From Castanea sativa (Eukaryota > Streptophyta > Magnoliopsida > Fagales > Fagaceae), in assembly GCF_040712315.1 (NCBI RefSeq), contig NC_134015.1, positions 3,136,445 to 3,200,444 on the forward strand: a stretch of DNA of 64,000 bases, read 5' to 3'. The position numbers and the translations under genes were made by a program. The notes beneath the pieces are model-generated. The model worked only from the letters and a program-made list of their open reading frames with translations. It searched no databases and had not been told where the DNA came from. Positions 22,378 through 32,859 of the stretch are shown here, piece after piece (the stretch's first letter is position 1; each line of letters begins with the position of its first letter).

Positions 22378-22525
22378 TTGAACAATTAGATCTTTAAGAA
22401 GCTTCTTAAACACATGGTGATCGCGGCTCACATTCAAAAGCTCCTTCAAGGTAGCCTCTTTCATAGCATTAAAGATGTCTTGAGCTTGAAGAACTTTGAT
22501 CCAAGATGCATTAAGTTGCATCACG
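22378..22525 (-). pseudogene. V-type ATPase subunit E exon fragment
   Basis: The minus-strand frame reads MQLNASWIKVLQAQDIFNAM, then KEATLKELLNVSRDHHVFKK and LLKDLIVQ, followed by the splice-donor-like GTAAGCAA. It matches the conserved middle of the plant vacuolar H+-ATPase E subunit (MQLNASRIKVLQAQD...ELLNVS..HH.YK.LLKDLIVQ), the peripheral stalk of the proton pump. Only this one exon-like piece is present; neither the N-terminal coiled coil nor the C-terminal part is nearby. Residue changes (Arg to Trp, one missing Asp) also argue against function. Confidence 0.7.
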
Positions 22526-22689
22526 TACTCGTTACAACACACAAACAAAATTAGAATTCCTTAATGTCACTGATTGTTCAAAATAATTTGCATAGATCAA
22601 TATGATAAGAAATTTTAGAAATTTGTTTAGAAACCAGGAATGGCCTGAAGAAACCATTGAATCTAAGAAAGTTCTGAAAAAGGATACTA

Positions 22690-23236
22690 AATAGGATGTA
22701 CAGTCTTTTCCCACTGCCTTCATCAGCATATCAACACCTGCAAAAGAACTTTTGTCAAAAGACAAGCATTGATGCATATTTATATCACATTAGACACGGA
22801 TTTCTTGAATGAGAATGCAACAAGGGCAACACATGAAGACATCATAAAGTAGTTTTGAAGGGAATATACAACTCCATGCCTAAACATGTTTTTCAGTGTA
22901 ACATGACTTAACTATTCTTTCAACAGATTCCATCATCAAAAACTGCAAGTTTTTGGAGATGCTAGATCAGCATTTCTTAACAGAATCCCCAGTGCCTCCT
23001 GATGCTACTGGCCTAGACAGTTCACTTGACAGTTTTGGAGAGGACTTATCAGTAACATTGAAAGACAAAAAATCAACTTTACCCTGCCTCTTAGAGGCAG
23101 TATTTTTAGGAACTTCATTCCACAGAAGACTGCTACTCTGACACTTCTGCCATTTGAGAATTCATCTTTTATGGTAATGCCACCAACAACAGACACAAGC
23201 TTCTTTGTCTCCTGTCCTTCTCGGTCAGCAGGTGAG
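22690..23236 (-). pseudogene. RLF-like cytochrome b5 domain protein, fragments
   Basis: Two pieces occur in gene order on the minus strand. The first (23236-22975) reads ADREGQETKKLVSVVGGITI...EFSNG. After a one-base frameshift near 23127 it continues LLWNEVPKNTASKRQGKVDF and, further on, SELSRPVASGGTGDSVKK. This resembles the N-terminal region of plant RLF (Reduced Lateral root Formation). The second (22737-22690), after a CAG acceptor, reads GVDMLMKAVGKDCTS, the heme-pocket segment of its cytochrome b5 domain (HPGGVDMLMKAVG). The middle exons, including the HPG heme ligand, are missing, and the tail is replaced by unrelated sequence. The family call is from memory of the protein. Confidence 0.55.
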
Positions 23237-23817
23237 TTAAGCAAAATTTATAACCATAACCATCTACTTAGATAAATTCATTAAAATTTGAAAATCACCC
23301 AAAATCAAACATATTTCAATATTTTCTTTTTTAGAATCTTAATATGAATTTGAGCCAATTCAGTAAGGTCATTAAGCTATAAGTTCATCATATCAAATGC
23401 ACGTACCAAACGTACCTAACAAAATGTAAACTCATCTTCATTGTCCATCTCTCACAGATTGCAGTTTCCTAATCAATTTAAGAAATATTTCCTGTGCAAA
23501 GATACAATGATTAACAAGTACTATTTTACAGGATGCATTTATGACTGCATTAAAAAAAAAAATCTAACATTGTCTAACACACCTATCAACAGAAACTTTT
23601 AAGAGTTGGGAAAAAGACAAATGTACAATAATTTTTTTTTTTTTATATATAAGGCAGACAAATGTACAATAAATTGAATACAATTATTATAAAATATATA
23701 ATAACTGATTCAGATTTTCCCAATTTCTATTAGTTATGTAGTTCTCCATCTTTGTTATCTCACCACACACAAATTTTTCTACAAATTCCAACAGTCATCT
23801 TAATAAATTTTGTTAAC

Positions 23818-23848
23818 AGAATCTCCAGTGCCTCCTGATGCTACTGGC
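23818..23848 (-). repeat. Second copy of an RLF-fragment segment
   Basis: About 28 bases here repeat 22982-23011 with one change (coding PVASGGTGDSV on the minus strand). The two copies are about 836 bases apart, so part of the exon fragment was duplicated locally. Confidence 0.65.
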
Positions 23849-25522
23849 AGGTTATGCATATCAGGGGACTGGGGCTGTACTCATGGTATACAAAATTCTT
23901 TGATAATGACTAGACACTAGAACTAGGCTAGGTGGCAACTCCTTTATCCACCATTTATGCAGAAACTTTAAAGTTGCATCGCATACTAACTTGACAATGA
24001 AATGTGTGACACACAACAGATCTATTATCAATTTTTGTTCCTTGGGTGGATTACATTTACTTGTTTACAATTATTGGCACACTGGAAAAATGTCACTCTC
24101 TAAAAAAACATAGCTTGAAATTCAGGTTGTTAGTATCAAGGGTAAAAGGAGACAAAAATTGAAGGACAGTGTATCCTAAGTAGAATTAATAAAACCTACG
24201 CCCACACATATCACCTTGTGGCCTTGTAGTTAAATTGGCCCAACCGACGCTTAGTCAAGATTCCAAGGTTTTTTTTTGATAAGCCTAACCAATTGCGTTT
24301 TTATACTTGTTTTTCTCTCTCTAATCTTATTGATCGTTGTAATCTGGGCTCTTGATTTGTGCCACTCTAGTACACTTCCAGTGTACTTGGTTAGATTTTT
24401 TTAATAAAATTTCTTACATTACTTATCAAAAAAATCATAAATTAGAACCAGCCAGTAAGCACAACCAAACCAATGTGATGGATGCAAGGAAGCCATCACC
24501 TTTTTTCACAAACCTAACATTCCCATACATCAAAGACGTAGCATTGAGCTCAAAGAGAATTAAGTATGATAGAGCAAACACTTAATTTCCACCTCCAACT
24601 AGGCCTTCTGAAGTCTGCTTATGAAAATTTTGAATATTTTGACTTCCCTTTGGGGCAAGTCCCACAAATACCATGGTCTTGACCTAAGGAAAAACTCGAG
24701 ACTCGTCAACTGCCTTTCTAGAGTTGCCCAAGTACAAATTATTGCAAATATCAAAGTACCAAAAAATAATAATAAATAAATAAATAAATTCCAGCCAAAA
24801 GCATGGCTTTTACAAACCTAAGGTTGGGGACCTGGAAGCTCACAACACTAATGAAACATTAAAACAAATCTTACCATGTTTCTCAAGATGAAATGGAAGT
24901 ACCGGGGATCAGGTGAGTCCACCTCAAGATCCTAGAAACTTTTACAACTCTAAAAAAATGTAAATTGATAATATTGTTTTATTGTTAGGAACCCAATAAA
25001 TATACATCCAGAACCACAAATCACAACCCAATCTAATGTGAATGTACAGAAAAACTACAAACAAGTTGAAAGAATGTAACTACATAAAACTCTTGTTTAA
25101 TCAAATACTAGAAAGCAGAACAGCACACAATGGAAAGACTATAACAAAGATGAGACAGTTCAATTTTGCAATTCAGATAGATTAAGCAATGAAGAAGAAA
25201 AAAAAAATCATTTCATTCTCAACTACAAAAAAAAAAAAACAAAAAAAAAAACACACACACACACACAACAAGTCTGGTTCAGGCATTTCTACAAACAGCT
25301 TCAGTGCACCACAAAACAAACGGTTTACACAACAGTACAACCAAAACGAACCGTTTTCAATTTAAACTGTACTAATAAATTATTAAATTTACTAATTTAT
25401 TTACTACAAGTAAAAATTACTAATTTTTTTACCACTACAAGTAAATTTACAAACTTTACTGCTTCGGCTAGCGGTAACTATTTATAATCAGCTGTTAATT
25501 ATAAAAACCCGCCATTTATATA
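23849..25522. other. Intergenic, no gene
   Basis: AT-rich sequence with poly-A tracts around 25200-25250 followed by a CA run (25251-25267). The open frame at 24352-24585 shows no family signature. Confidence 0.45.
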
Positions 25523-25531
25523 TATATACAC

Positions 25532-26272
25532 GGAGAAAATAGTAAAATAATATTAATTTTCAAACAATATAATTAGTAATTAAGGTTTACAAACTATATT
25601 TTTCACTAGTATCTCGAGTCTAAAAGACTCGATTTTGGGGCTATAAATCGAGTCTTTAATGCTTGATTTTTATGATCTGATTCTGTCTGATGTGACATTT
25701 TTTCCACGTGGTGACTATTTGGAAATCGAGTCTCTAAGACTCGATTTACAAGCCAACTGAAATTTGCTCTAAGTCCATCCATTCCCAGAGCAAAACCCAC
25801 CACAAAAAAAAAGGGACGCGAGTAAGCCCATCGCCCAGGCAGCGCGCTGCTTGGGCGCGCGCCCAGGTCGTGCGACCCAGGTAGCGCGCCCCCGCGGCCT
25901 GGGCATGCTGCCTGGGCGCGCGGCCTGGGCCGCACAACCTGGGCGCGCTGCCTGGGTCGCACGACCTGGGCGATGGGCTAACTCGCGTCCCCTTTTTTTT
26001 TGTGGTGGGTTTTGCTCTGGGAATGGATGGACTCAGAGGTAATTTTTTTTTTTTTGTAAATCGAGTCTTAGAGACTCGATTTTTAAGTAGTCGCCACGTG
26101 AAAAAAATGTCACATCAGACAGAATCAAACCATAAAAATCAAGCATTAAAGACTCGATTTTAGCCCCAAAATCGAGTTTTTTAGACTCGAGATGCTAGTA
26201 AAAAATATAGTTTGTAAACCTTAACTACTAATTATATTGTTTGAAAATTAATGTTATTTTACTATTTTCTCC
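25532..26272. mobile_element. Fold-back (long-TIR, Mutator-like) element
   Basis: The two halves are near-perfect reverse complements: the arm starting GGAGAAAATAGTAAAATAA at 25532 pairs with the arm ending TTATTTTACTATTTTCTCC at 26272. The pairing extends for roughly 320-350 bases with about one mismatch per twenty by eye. Both flanks are TATATACAC (25523-25531 and 26273-26281), a clean 9-bp target duplication, typical of Mutator-like transposition. Each arm carries smaller dyads of the form CGAGTCT...AGACTCG. The loop is a GC-rich minisatellite. No transposase is encoded. A transcript would fold into one long hairpin. Confidence 0.85.
25840..25975. repeat. GC-rich CCCAGG minisatellite in the hairpin loop
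   Basis: Repeats of the kind CCCAGG-N(9-10)-GCGCG and their complements (CCTGGGC) alternate through about 135 bases, in an otherwise AT-rich neighbourhood. They create Arg/Ala/Pro/Gly-rich open frames on both strands that I do not regard as genes. Confidence 0.85.
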
Positions 26273-26281
26273 TATATACAC

Positions 26282-27326
26282 ACACATAGGAAACTAAGCA
26301 CACGAGAGAGACACACACAAAAGTAGGGAAACGCGAGCGAGAGAACAACGAGAGATAACAGAGAAGCGACAAATTATTGCGCGTACAGGCAAATGAGTTT
26401 GTTGTTTGGGAAAAATCCAAGAAAAGAAAAGAAAAGAGAACTCAAATTTTAACCAATCTTTTTCATTGGAAAAATGTTATTATATAATTTATAATTATAA
26501 TTACTGGTTGGTAAAAAAAGTAATTTTAGTAATGAGTTCAAATTAAACTAAGTAACAACTTAATGCTTAGAATTTACTATAAAAATGTTATGAATGTAGT
26601 ACTTTCAAAAGAAAGAAGAGCAATCTCCCTTTCACAACTACTAATAGATGTTTTTATGTGGGTGTGGTCATTGATTTCGCTCAATGTTTAAGGGATGCTC
26701 CTAAGTGAAGTTTGTGTACTATATTATTATCATCATGTCCTCTTTCGTTTTCTTTCTTTCAAATGTAATTCTAACACTTTATTTATCATAGTAGATAAAT
26801 ATGAGGGAGATTCACTTGAGCTAGTTTAGCCATGTTCAAAACATTAGTAGAAGTAATAAAAAAAAAAAAAGGACATGTAATTAGGGACGAGACAGAGGGT
26901 ATAACTTTTTTTTTTAAAAAATTGAGAGCATAACTTCAAATAGATAGATATAATAGAGGAAAAAAAATAATCCATTGGCTGATCCAATCTAATTTGTTAA
27001 GAATCCATAGTTAACCATAAATTTTGAGACAAAGGCTTTGTTGTTACTATTGTTGTTAGTGTATTTATTAATTTTTTGTTTAACTTCACTTGCAGATCAT
27101 ACCTCAGTCCAAAGTCCACTTCCCCATTCACATATAGTATTTCCGAATACTCTTTTTTCTCATTCACTATGGTATGTTCTAAATTTAGAAAAGGAAATTG
27201 CAAAAATTGTGATAACATTGTTAGTGAAATTTGTTTTTTCTTTTGTGTTTGCCTTTGAAATTAGATGAAACCAATTTCTAAGGTTTTTTTTTTTTTTTTT
27301 AATCTTTTGCAGCTGGACTTGGACTT
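26282..27326. other. Intergenic, no assigned gene
   Basis: A GA/CA-rich stretch at 26290-26370 looks like a plant 5' leader but has no open frame after it. At 26465-26605 sequence resembling the ATGTTATxxAT MITE ends occurs. The minus strand at 27200-27090 has an exon-like frame (NLEHTIVNEKKEYSEILYVN) ending in a possible donor; I do not recognise it. Confidence 0.4.
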
Positions 27327-27546
27327 GGATTTGAGAGATTGACTACACTGGATATATTTTGCACTCTATTATCTTGTCTTTTTGGATTTGACAAATTGAT
27401 TACACTAGATAAATTTTGTACTCTATTATCTTGTCTTTTTGGATTTGAGAGATTGATTACACTAGATATATTTTGCATTCTATTATCTTTGGATATGACA
27501 AATTGATTACATTGGATATATTTTGCACTCTATTATCCTGTCTTTT
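27327..27546. repeat. Tandem repeat, 4 copies of a 57-bp unit
   Basis: Unit starts (GGAT(T/A)TGA(G/C)A(G/A)ATTGA) occur at 27327, 27384, 27441 and 27491. The first two intervals are 57 bases and the third is 50 because TGTCTTTTT is lost. Each unit contains GATTACA(C/T)T(A/G)GATA and CTCTATTATC. Confidence 0.9.
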
Positions 27547-28055
27547 GTTTTGTTTTTTTTTTTTAACTACTGTTTGAACTCTTGTTTGTTTGTTTTTGTG
27601 ATTAGTGTGTGTTTCTTTGCATGATAATTGGAAGTTTGGGACCTTGATTAGGGGTCTTTGTATATGAAATTTGGACATCAAGTTTAATGATTCAAGTCCA
27701 AACTCATTACTCATGGATAAGCCCGCAAAGAAAGATAGGAAAGTGAGAGTCTAGAACATGTGTTCTGCAACCGGTCTTTTGATGCTCAAGTTGGATTAAT
27801 TTCTTTTTAGTACAGCAATTGTTCACTCCAGAATGAACCTTCTCCTTTTGGATATGTTCTTTTCATATTCGTGGGACCATAACCTCTATGTTACTGTTAC
27901 TTTGTGTGATTATGCGAGGTGTTATAGTGATGTGTAATGGATAGAGTACAATCAAGATATGTGCGCTGTTGGCACTTCCCATATTCTCCATGCAGGAGTT
28001 CTTGGTTCATTACTTACATGACTACCAATCTTTTGGAGCCTTCACATATGCGAAA

Positions 28056-28204
28056 AATTCTTAAGTACTTAAGAGCATGGAGAAATGGTGCTTTTTTTTT
28101 CTCACATTTACGTTGAACTTCATCATGAATTTAATGAGGGGCCTCTACAAGAAATGTGAGCAGAAAGAACACAATTCTCCATACTTCAGGAGTACTTAAG
28201 AATT
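28056..28204. mobile_element. MITE, AATTCTTAAGTACT family, copy 1
   Basis: The ends are exact inverted repeats AATTCTTAAGTACT and AGTACTTAAGAATT. Inside, GGAGAAATGGTGCT-like and CTCACATTT motifs pair with the other half. A second copy at 50790-50947 has a clean 9-bp target duplication. Here the flanks (CACATATGC and CACATAACC) are only similar, so this copy looks older. Confidence 0.75.
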
Positions 28205-28229
28205 ACAACACACATAACCATTTTATTTA

Positions 28230-28384
28230 GAGAAATGTTATGTCTATAACATTTTCAAAATAAATCATAGGTGTTAGGTTGTCATGAGTTAGTATAAAAT
28301 TAATTTATGTTGTGATTCAAATTAGAAGCATAACAACTTACCACGTATGATTTGTTATGAAAATGTTGTGAATGTAACACTTCT
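28230..28384. mobile_element. MITE with 9-bp target duplication
   Basis: TTTTATTTA flanks both sides (28221-28229 and 28385-28393). The left end AGAAATGTTATGTCTATAAC and the reverse-complemented right end AGAAGTGTTACATTCACAAC continue as a TIR of about 44 bases through ACATTTTCA and AAATCATA. The inner part has no frame. Size and target duplication fit a Mutator-type MITE. Confidence 0.8.
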
Positions 28385-28393
28385 TTTTATTTA

Positions 28394-29096
28394 TCATTTG
28401 TTTGTTGTGTGTGGGGATCTCATTTTTTTTACTCAATTATTTATTTATTTTTATTTTTATAAAAATCCTACTTTACCTTAATCTAAATATACGTGTACGT
28501 GGAGACACAATTACCCCCTTTCTGGCTTCTAAAAAGTCTCCTTAATAGAATGCCTATTTTAGAATTTGACCCAAAAAATAAATTAACTTGGCCCCCCTAT
28601 TATCTTGGGCCTTCCTAAAGCAAAAAAATAAAAAGCCCAAATAACAATAGTCCAACTACAAAATTTAAACATTAGGCGTAGGTAAGCTCAAACGTGTACC
28701 AAAAATTTATTAAACTCATCATATTCATTTAGTCAAAATCAATCCAAGAAAAAAAAAAAAAACTCCTAAATTAGAGTTGGTTTGGTCACTTTAGAAAGTA
28801 AGTAAAGTAACCATATGTAGAGACACCTTAGTGATATCCAAGTTCCATAAAATTAGTGCTAATTCATATCTCCTTTCTATACTTAATCTATTCATTGGTT
28901 TCAGTGGTTCTGTCTAGGAACTATAATTAGCTATTCATATTTTTTTTTATTCTCAACCTACCAAAAAAAAAAAAAACCTTTTGCATAACAAGATGAATCT
29001 TACTTATTAAAAAAAATCATTTCTAAGTTGGCACAACTCACAAACCCTTTTCTATTGTTCAAAAGAATAATAGGAAAAAAAATAAAGGTAAAAATT
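28394..29096. other. Intergenic, no gene
   Basis: AT-rich sequence with several poly-A runs (about 28750, 28964). Positions 28560-28640 (GGCCCCCCTATTATCTTGGGCCTT) resemble ends of the GGGCCT-type element seen at 36795-37525. Confidence 0.4.
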
Positions 29097-29919
29097 AGGG
29101 CTATAAATGAACCAAACTGTTTATGAACAATTCAAGCTCGGCTCAATAAAAAACTCATTCATGTTCGTTTGTTTACAAATAAGCCAAGCTTAAGCCCTAG
29201 TTTTGGCTTGTTTAATAAATAAGCCGAGATTAAGCAAAAAAAAAAATGTTCATGAACAAGCTCGTGAACAATAGGGCTCGATACAAAACATGCCGAGCTT
29301 AGGCTCATTTATAGCTTGATATATGTTTACTAAATAAACTCATTATTATGACATTACACATATGCTTTAGAATATTAATTAATAGCTTGTTTATTCATAT
29401 ATGTTTTGGAATGTTGATTTATTTAGATTTGTGAAGATTATAGTTGCACGAATGACAAATGTGGATGTAAAAATTGTATTTTGAACAATTACTCAAACTA
29501 TAGACAATTAATGATGATGGATAGATTTAATTATGTAATGTTGTAATTTCAACAATTTCTAATTATGAGTGTTAGAAACATGATAAAATGAGTATATTAT
29601 ATAAATAAATAAATATATATATATATAGTTTTTTTGTTTACTTGATTTTTGGTGATATAAGCATCTGATGATGCAATTTTTTTGGATCCCAAGCTAAAAA
29701 GCTTGACTTGAGCTCGAGTTTGAGCTTAATATTAAGCTTGAGTTTGGCTTTACTAATTAATCAAACCAAGCCAAGCTGAGCTCAACCTTTTTGGCACTCT
29801 CATGAGCTCGAATTCAAACATTATTTTTAGGTTTGTCTCAAGTTTGAGCATTTGATTTTTATTGATAAGTCTAGCTCAAACACACACTACTCGACAAAGC
29901 TTGGCTCGTTTACAGCCCT
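29097..29919. mobile_element. hAT-like element with AGGGCT(G/A)TAAA ends
   Basis: The left end is AGGGCTATAAATGAACCAAA. The reverse complement of the right end is AGGGCTGTAAACGAGCCAAG, an inverted repeat of about 20 bases. Both ends repeat GCTCGAGCTT/AAGCTCG-type motifs. Flanks AAAAATTA (29089-29096) and AATAAAAATTA share a possible 8-bp target sequence displaced by three bases. Related ends occur at 7465, 36543 and 54917. No transposase frame. Confidence 0.65.
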
Positions 29920-30199
29920 AATAAAAATTATGCAAAGATTTATATCAATTGCAAGAAAATCCATAATTAAAAATCATGATTTTTTATTAAGACATTTTAT
30001 TAAATCAATGAAAGAAATATTAGTTTCATAACTTTTTTTTTTTTAATCTTTTATCTTTTTTTCGTTTTTGAGGAAAGTGTCATAACTCTTTTAATGGAAT
30101 GTTAAAAAGGCCCTGTCACCTGCCTTAGGTTTCCTGGAATTTTTTTTTTTTTTTTTTGGTTGTGGAGAAGAAGGTTTCCTATATTATTTTAAAAGAGCA

Positions 30200-30639
30200 A
30201 AGCACCACAATTAGCTAGAACTAAAGTTAATAATCGTGGGCTTTAGACCGTTTGGCTGCTCGGCTACTACGCATGTGTAATAATTGACCGATTAATTAAG
30301 ATTTATCAATTCTCCAATAAATAAACAAATAAAATTAAAAACTCACCACCTAAAGTCACTCGTTAGTTCTTTTTTTAAAAAAAAAAAATAATAATAGTAA
30401 TCTTAGCTATTTGATACTTGTGGTTAGATACTGTTTATTTGTTGAAAATTAAAAATTTATTACTAAAAATATGGTAGCAAAATAAATTTTTAAAATATAA
30501 ATAATACAGTGGAGCTCAAATTTACCTAAAAGCTTGTGTTTTGCTGAGTTCGGTAGTATGTAAACAATATTCATAGGAACCACCAAAAAAACGCAAGACG
30601 CGGGGAATGAGCAAAACGCCCCGTCCAAAGGGACGCTAT
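30200..30639. other. Intergenic, no gene
   Basis: AT-rich sequence with poly-A at about 30376-30388. Positions 30470-30560 resemble part of the MITE at 32031-32229 (ATAATACAGTG motif). No gene is recognised. Confidence 0.4.
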
Positions 30640-30900
30640 TTGATACTCCAACTAACTTATCAAAAAAATAAAACTCCAACCAATGTCAAAGCCCAGCATT
30701 AAACGTAGTCGCATGACCACCCAGCATTGACATTTGGGTCTGGGCCTCTCAATGAATTTGCAAAGCTTAAGGCCTACTCCAACTTCACCAATGGGGACAG
30801 CCCAGTCTCCATCCTTCATGCTTTTTTTTTTTTTCTTTTTTATTTTGCTAATTAAATACAAGCTTCATCCAAATTCTTTTTTAACCTTTTCTTTGAAGTA
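30640..30900. repeat. Third copy of the F-box upstream segment
   Basis: GGGTCTGGGCCTCTCAATGA, GGCCTACTCCAACTTCAC and CCATCCTTCATGC align with 15175-15245 (and GGGTCTGGGTCTCCTAATGA with 42100-42120). GCTTCATCCAAATTCTTT then aligns with 15718-15735. No F-box gene remains beside it, so this looks like the stump of another copy of the duplicated block. The CDS-like frames here are shadows. Confidence 0.65.
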
Positions 30901-31189
30901 TTTATTAATTTCATTTTCAAAAATAGGATTTGTGCTCAACCCAATTTTTTTGGTTATTTTAAATTTTTATTTAGAACTGTGTTTCGTTGAAGTTGTACAA
31001 AATGAACTTCCTTGTCTCTACTTGGATAATTACCACTATACACATAACAAAAAAAAATAAATCCAAAAAAAAATAAATACATTTGTAGGTTTAGATTTCC
31101 AAATGTAATATACTAATATAATTATATTTCCTAATATATCTCTCCACTCGTAATCCTACTTGCTAGTAAACAATTCTAAAACTATTTTT

Positions 31190-31370
31190 AAATAATTCTA
31201 TGATCACAAATTATTCTATAATTCTTTTGTCATAACTCTAACGTGACAGATTATAAGTGATTAACCATCACTTATATATGGATTTATTATTTTTTCTTCA
31301 CCAATTACACTCCGTCCCATCATAATTATGGCAAGAAATTGTGAAAAATTTTGTGGAGCTATACTTCTCA
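31190..31370. mobile_element. MITE related to the one at 19771-19932
   Basis: Both arms carry TTATTC...TTGTCATAACTCTAACGTG versus the reverse-complemented TTGCCATAATTATGATGGG, and CACAATTTCTTG-type motifs. Same layout as the copy at 19771-19932, more diverged. Confidence 0.45.
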
Positions 31371-32025
31371 AGAGTGTCATTGATGAAGTGTCACCAAAAA
31401 AGACAAAATTTTAATAGAAAAAGTTTCTTTAACAATTAATATACCATGAAATTGAATCCTTCTTTGAGCAATATCAAGAAGTTGTCTAGTTTGGTTGGCC
31501 TCCGTTGAATTTAACATGGTCTTCCTATGCCCATTAGTCTTTGGATTTTAAGCAAACCTCACTATAAATCTAAAACAGTTCTTTTCTAACCTAACCCTTG
31601 GGTCAAACCTCATTACTCGGATCCATTAAGGCAAAATTTCATAAGCTTTGGTTGGAGAAAACTTGACCTCCAGTTTTAAATTGTTGAAGGATCAAATGTT
31701 TGACCAACAACACTTGTTGATGCTTGTGTTTCATTGTCAACATTATACTCTTATGTTACTTGATGTTTCTCCATTACCAAAATCTCATTAGTTTGAGTCT
31801 TCACTTTCTTCACCTAAGCAACCAAGTCTTGAAAAACCTTTCATGATCTTTTTATATAATTCTTAGAAGTCTTGACAAAAGCTAGATTGTTAAAGAGTAA
31901 CACCAAGAACATGAAGTGAGATGAGAATTTATCAATTTTCTTTGAATCATGCAATTGGCTGGCTATTCCATTTCCTCATATGATCACTTATCTTGAAAAT
32001 TATCACACTAAAATTGGTATAGATA
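31371..32025. other. Intergenic, no gene
   Basis: Plain sequence of mixed composition. I see no protein signature on either strand. Confidence 0.4.
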
Positions 32026-32030
32026 CTTAG

Positions 32031-32229
32031 TGTTCGTTTGAGATCTGCTTTTTTTGTTGAAATTGAAAACTTTTTGCTAAAAGTGCTGTAGATAAAGGTA
32101 AACATTAGCTGAAATAATACAGTGAGGCCTATGAATAGTATCAAAAAGTACAGTAGGACCCATACATAGTAGTAAAAATAAGCTGAATAGTAAAATAAGT
32201 TGGCAAAAATAATCCATGCCAAATGGACA
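32031..32229. mobile_element. MITE, TGTTCGTTTG family
   Basis: The left end TGTTCGTTTGAGAT and the reverse-complemented right end TGTCCATTTGGCAT form terminal inverted repeats of the common plant TGTCCGTTTGG type. CTTAG lies directly on both sides (32026-32030, 32230-32234). Internal CAGTGAGGCC and CAGTAGGACCCA motifs are characteristic of this MITE type. Confidence 0.65.
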
Positions 32230-32859
32230 CTTAGCTAAAAATTTTAGTAACAAATATTCATCACAAAACTTTTCTTTCATATTTTTCCAAACAATAATGA
32301 CAAGTTCATATTTTATATAACGAAGTATTTCAAGGCCCTCCTAGAAAAGTTGTGCTCCTCCTATTAACGTTAACTTTGCATACCTAACTTTTATCAGTTT
32401 ATGTTATTTCACTTATTTACAAAGTTTGGTTACTCAAAGAATTGCCCCATCCCATTTATCTTGTTGACAAAATTTCATGGGTTATTTTTAGTTACTTACA
32501 ACCATCAAAATAAGGTACTTTAGATATTACAATAGTTCACATTTTGCTAGACTTGTATTAGTGCGGCCCACTAAGAAGGCATTGCCATGGCAACGGGCGT
32601 TGACCAAGTAAAGCTTCACTATTTGAACACCAATAGAAAAACTAATGTATAAATGTGGACTGGGCTGGCCGTGTGGGTCTAGGCTTGGTTTTTTGGTTCC
32701 AGGGTATGGTTGTTTGAATGGGTTGGGCCAATTGGGCCTGATTAAGTTTTTAAAAAGTGAATTATGCAAGTCCTTTTATAAAGATTCTCTAAATGGAAAT
32801 TTCAAAAACTCTCTTTCAAAATAATTTTTTTTTAAAAATCATAGTTATATTAAAAATTA

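Noticed and set aside
25606..26042. Arg/Ala/Pro-rich frames in the fold-back loop
   Set aside because: Frames open on both strands because of the GC-rich minisatellite; no start context or homologue recognised.
31947..32280. Hydrophobic minus-strand frames of 67-91 codons
   Set aside because: They span the TGTTCGTTTG MITE and are AT-driven; no conserved signature.
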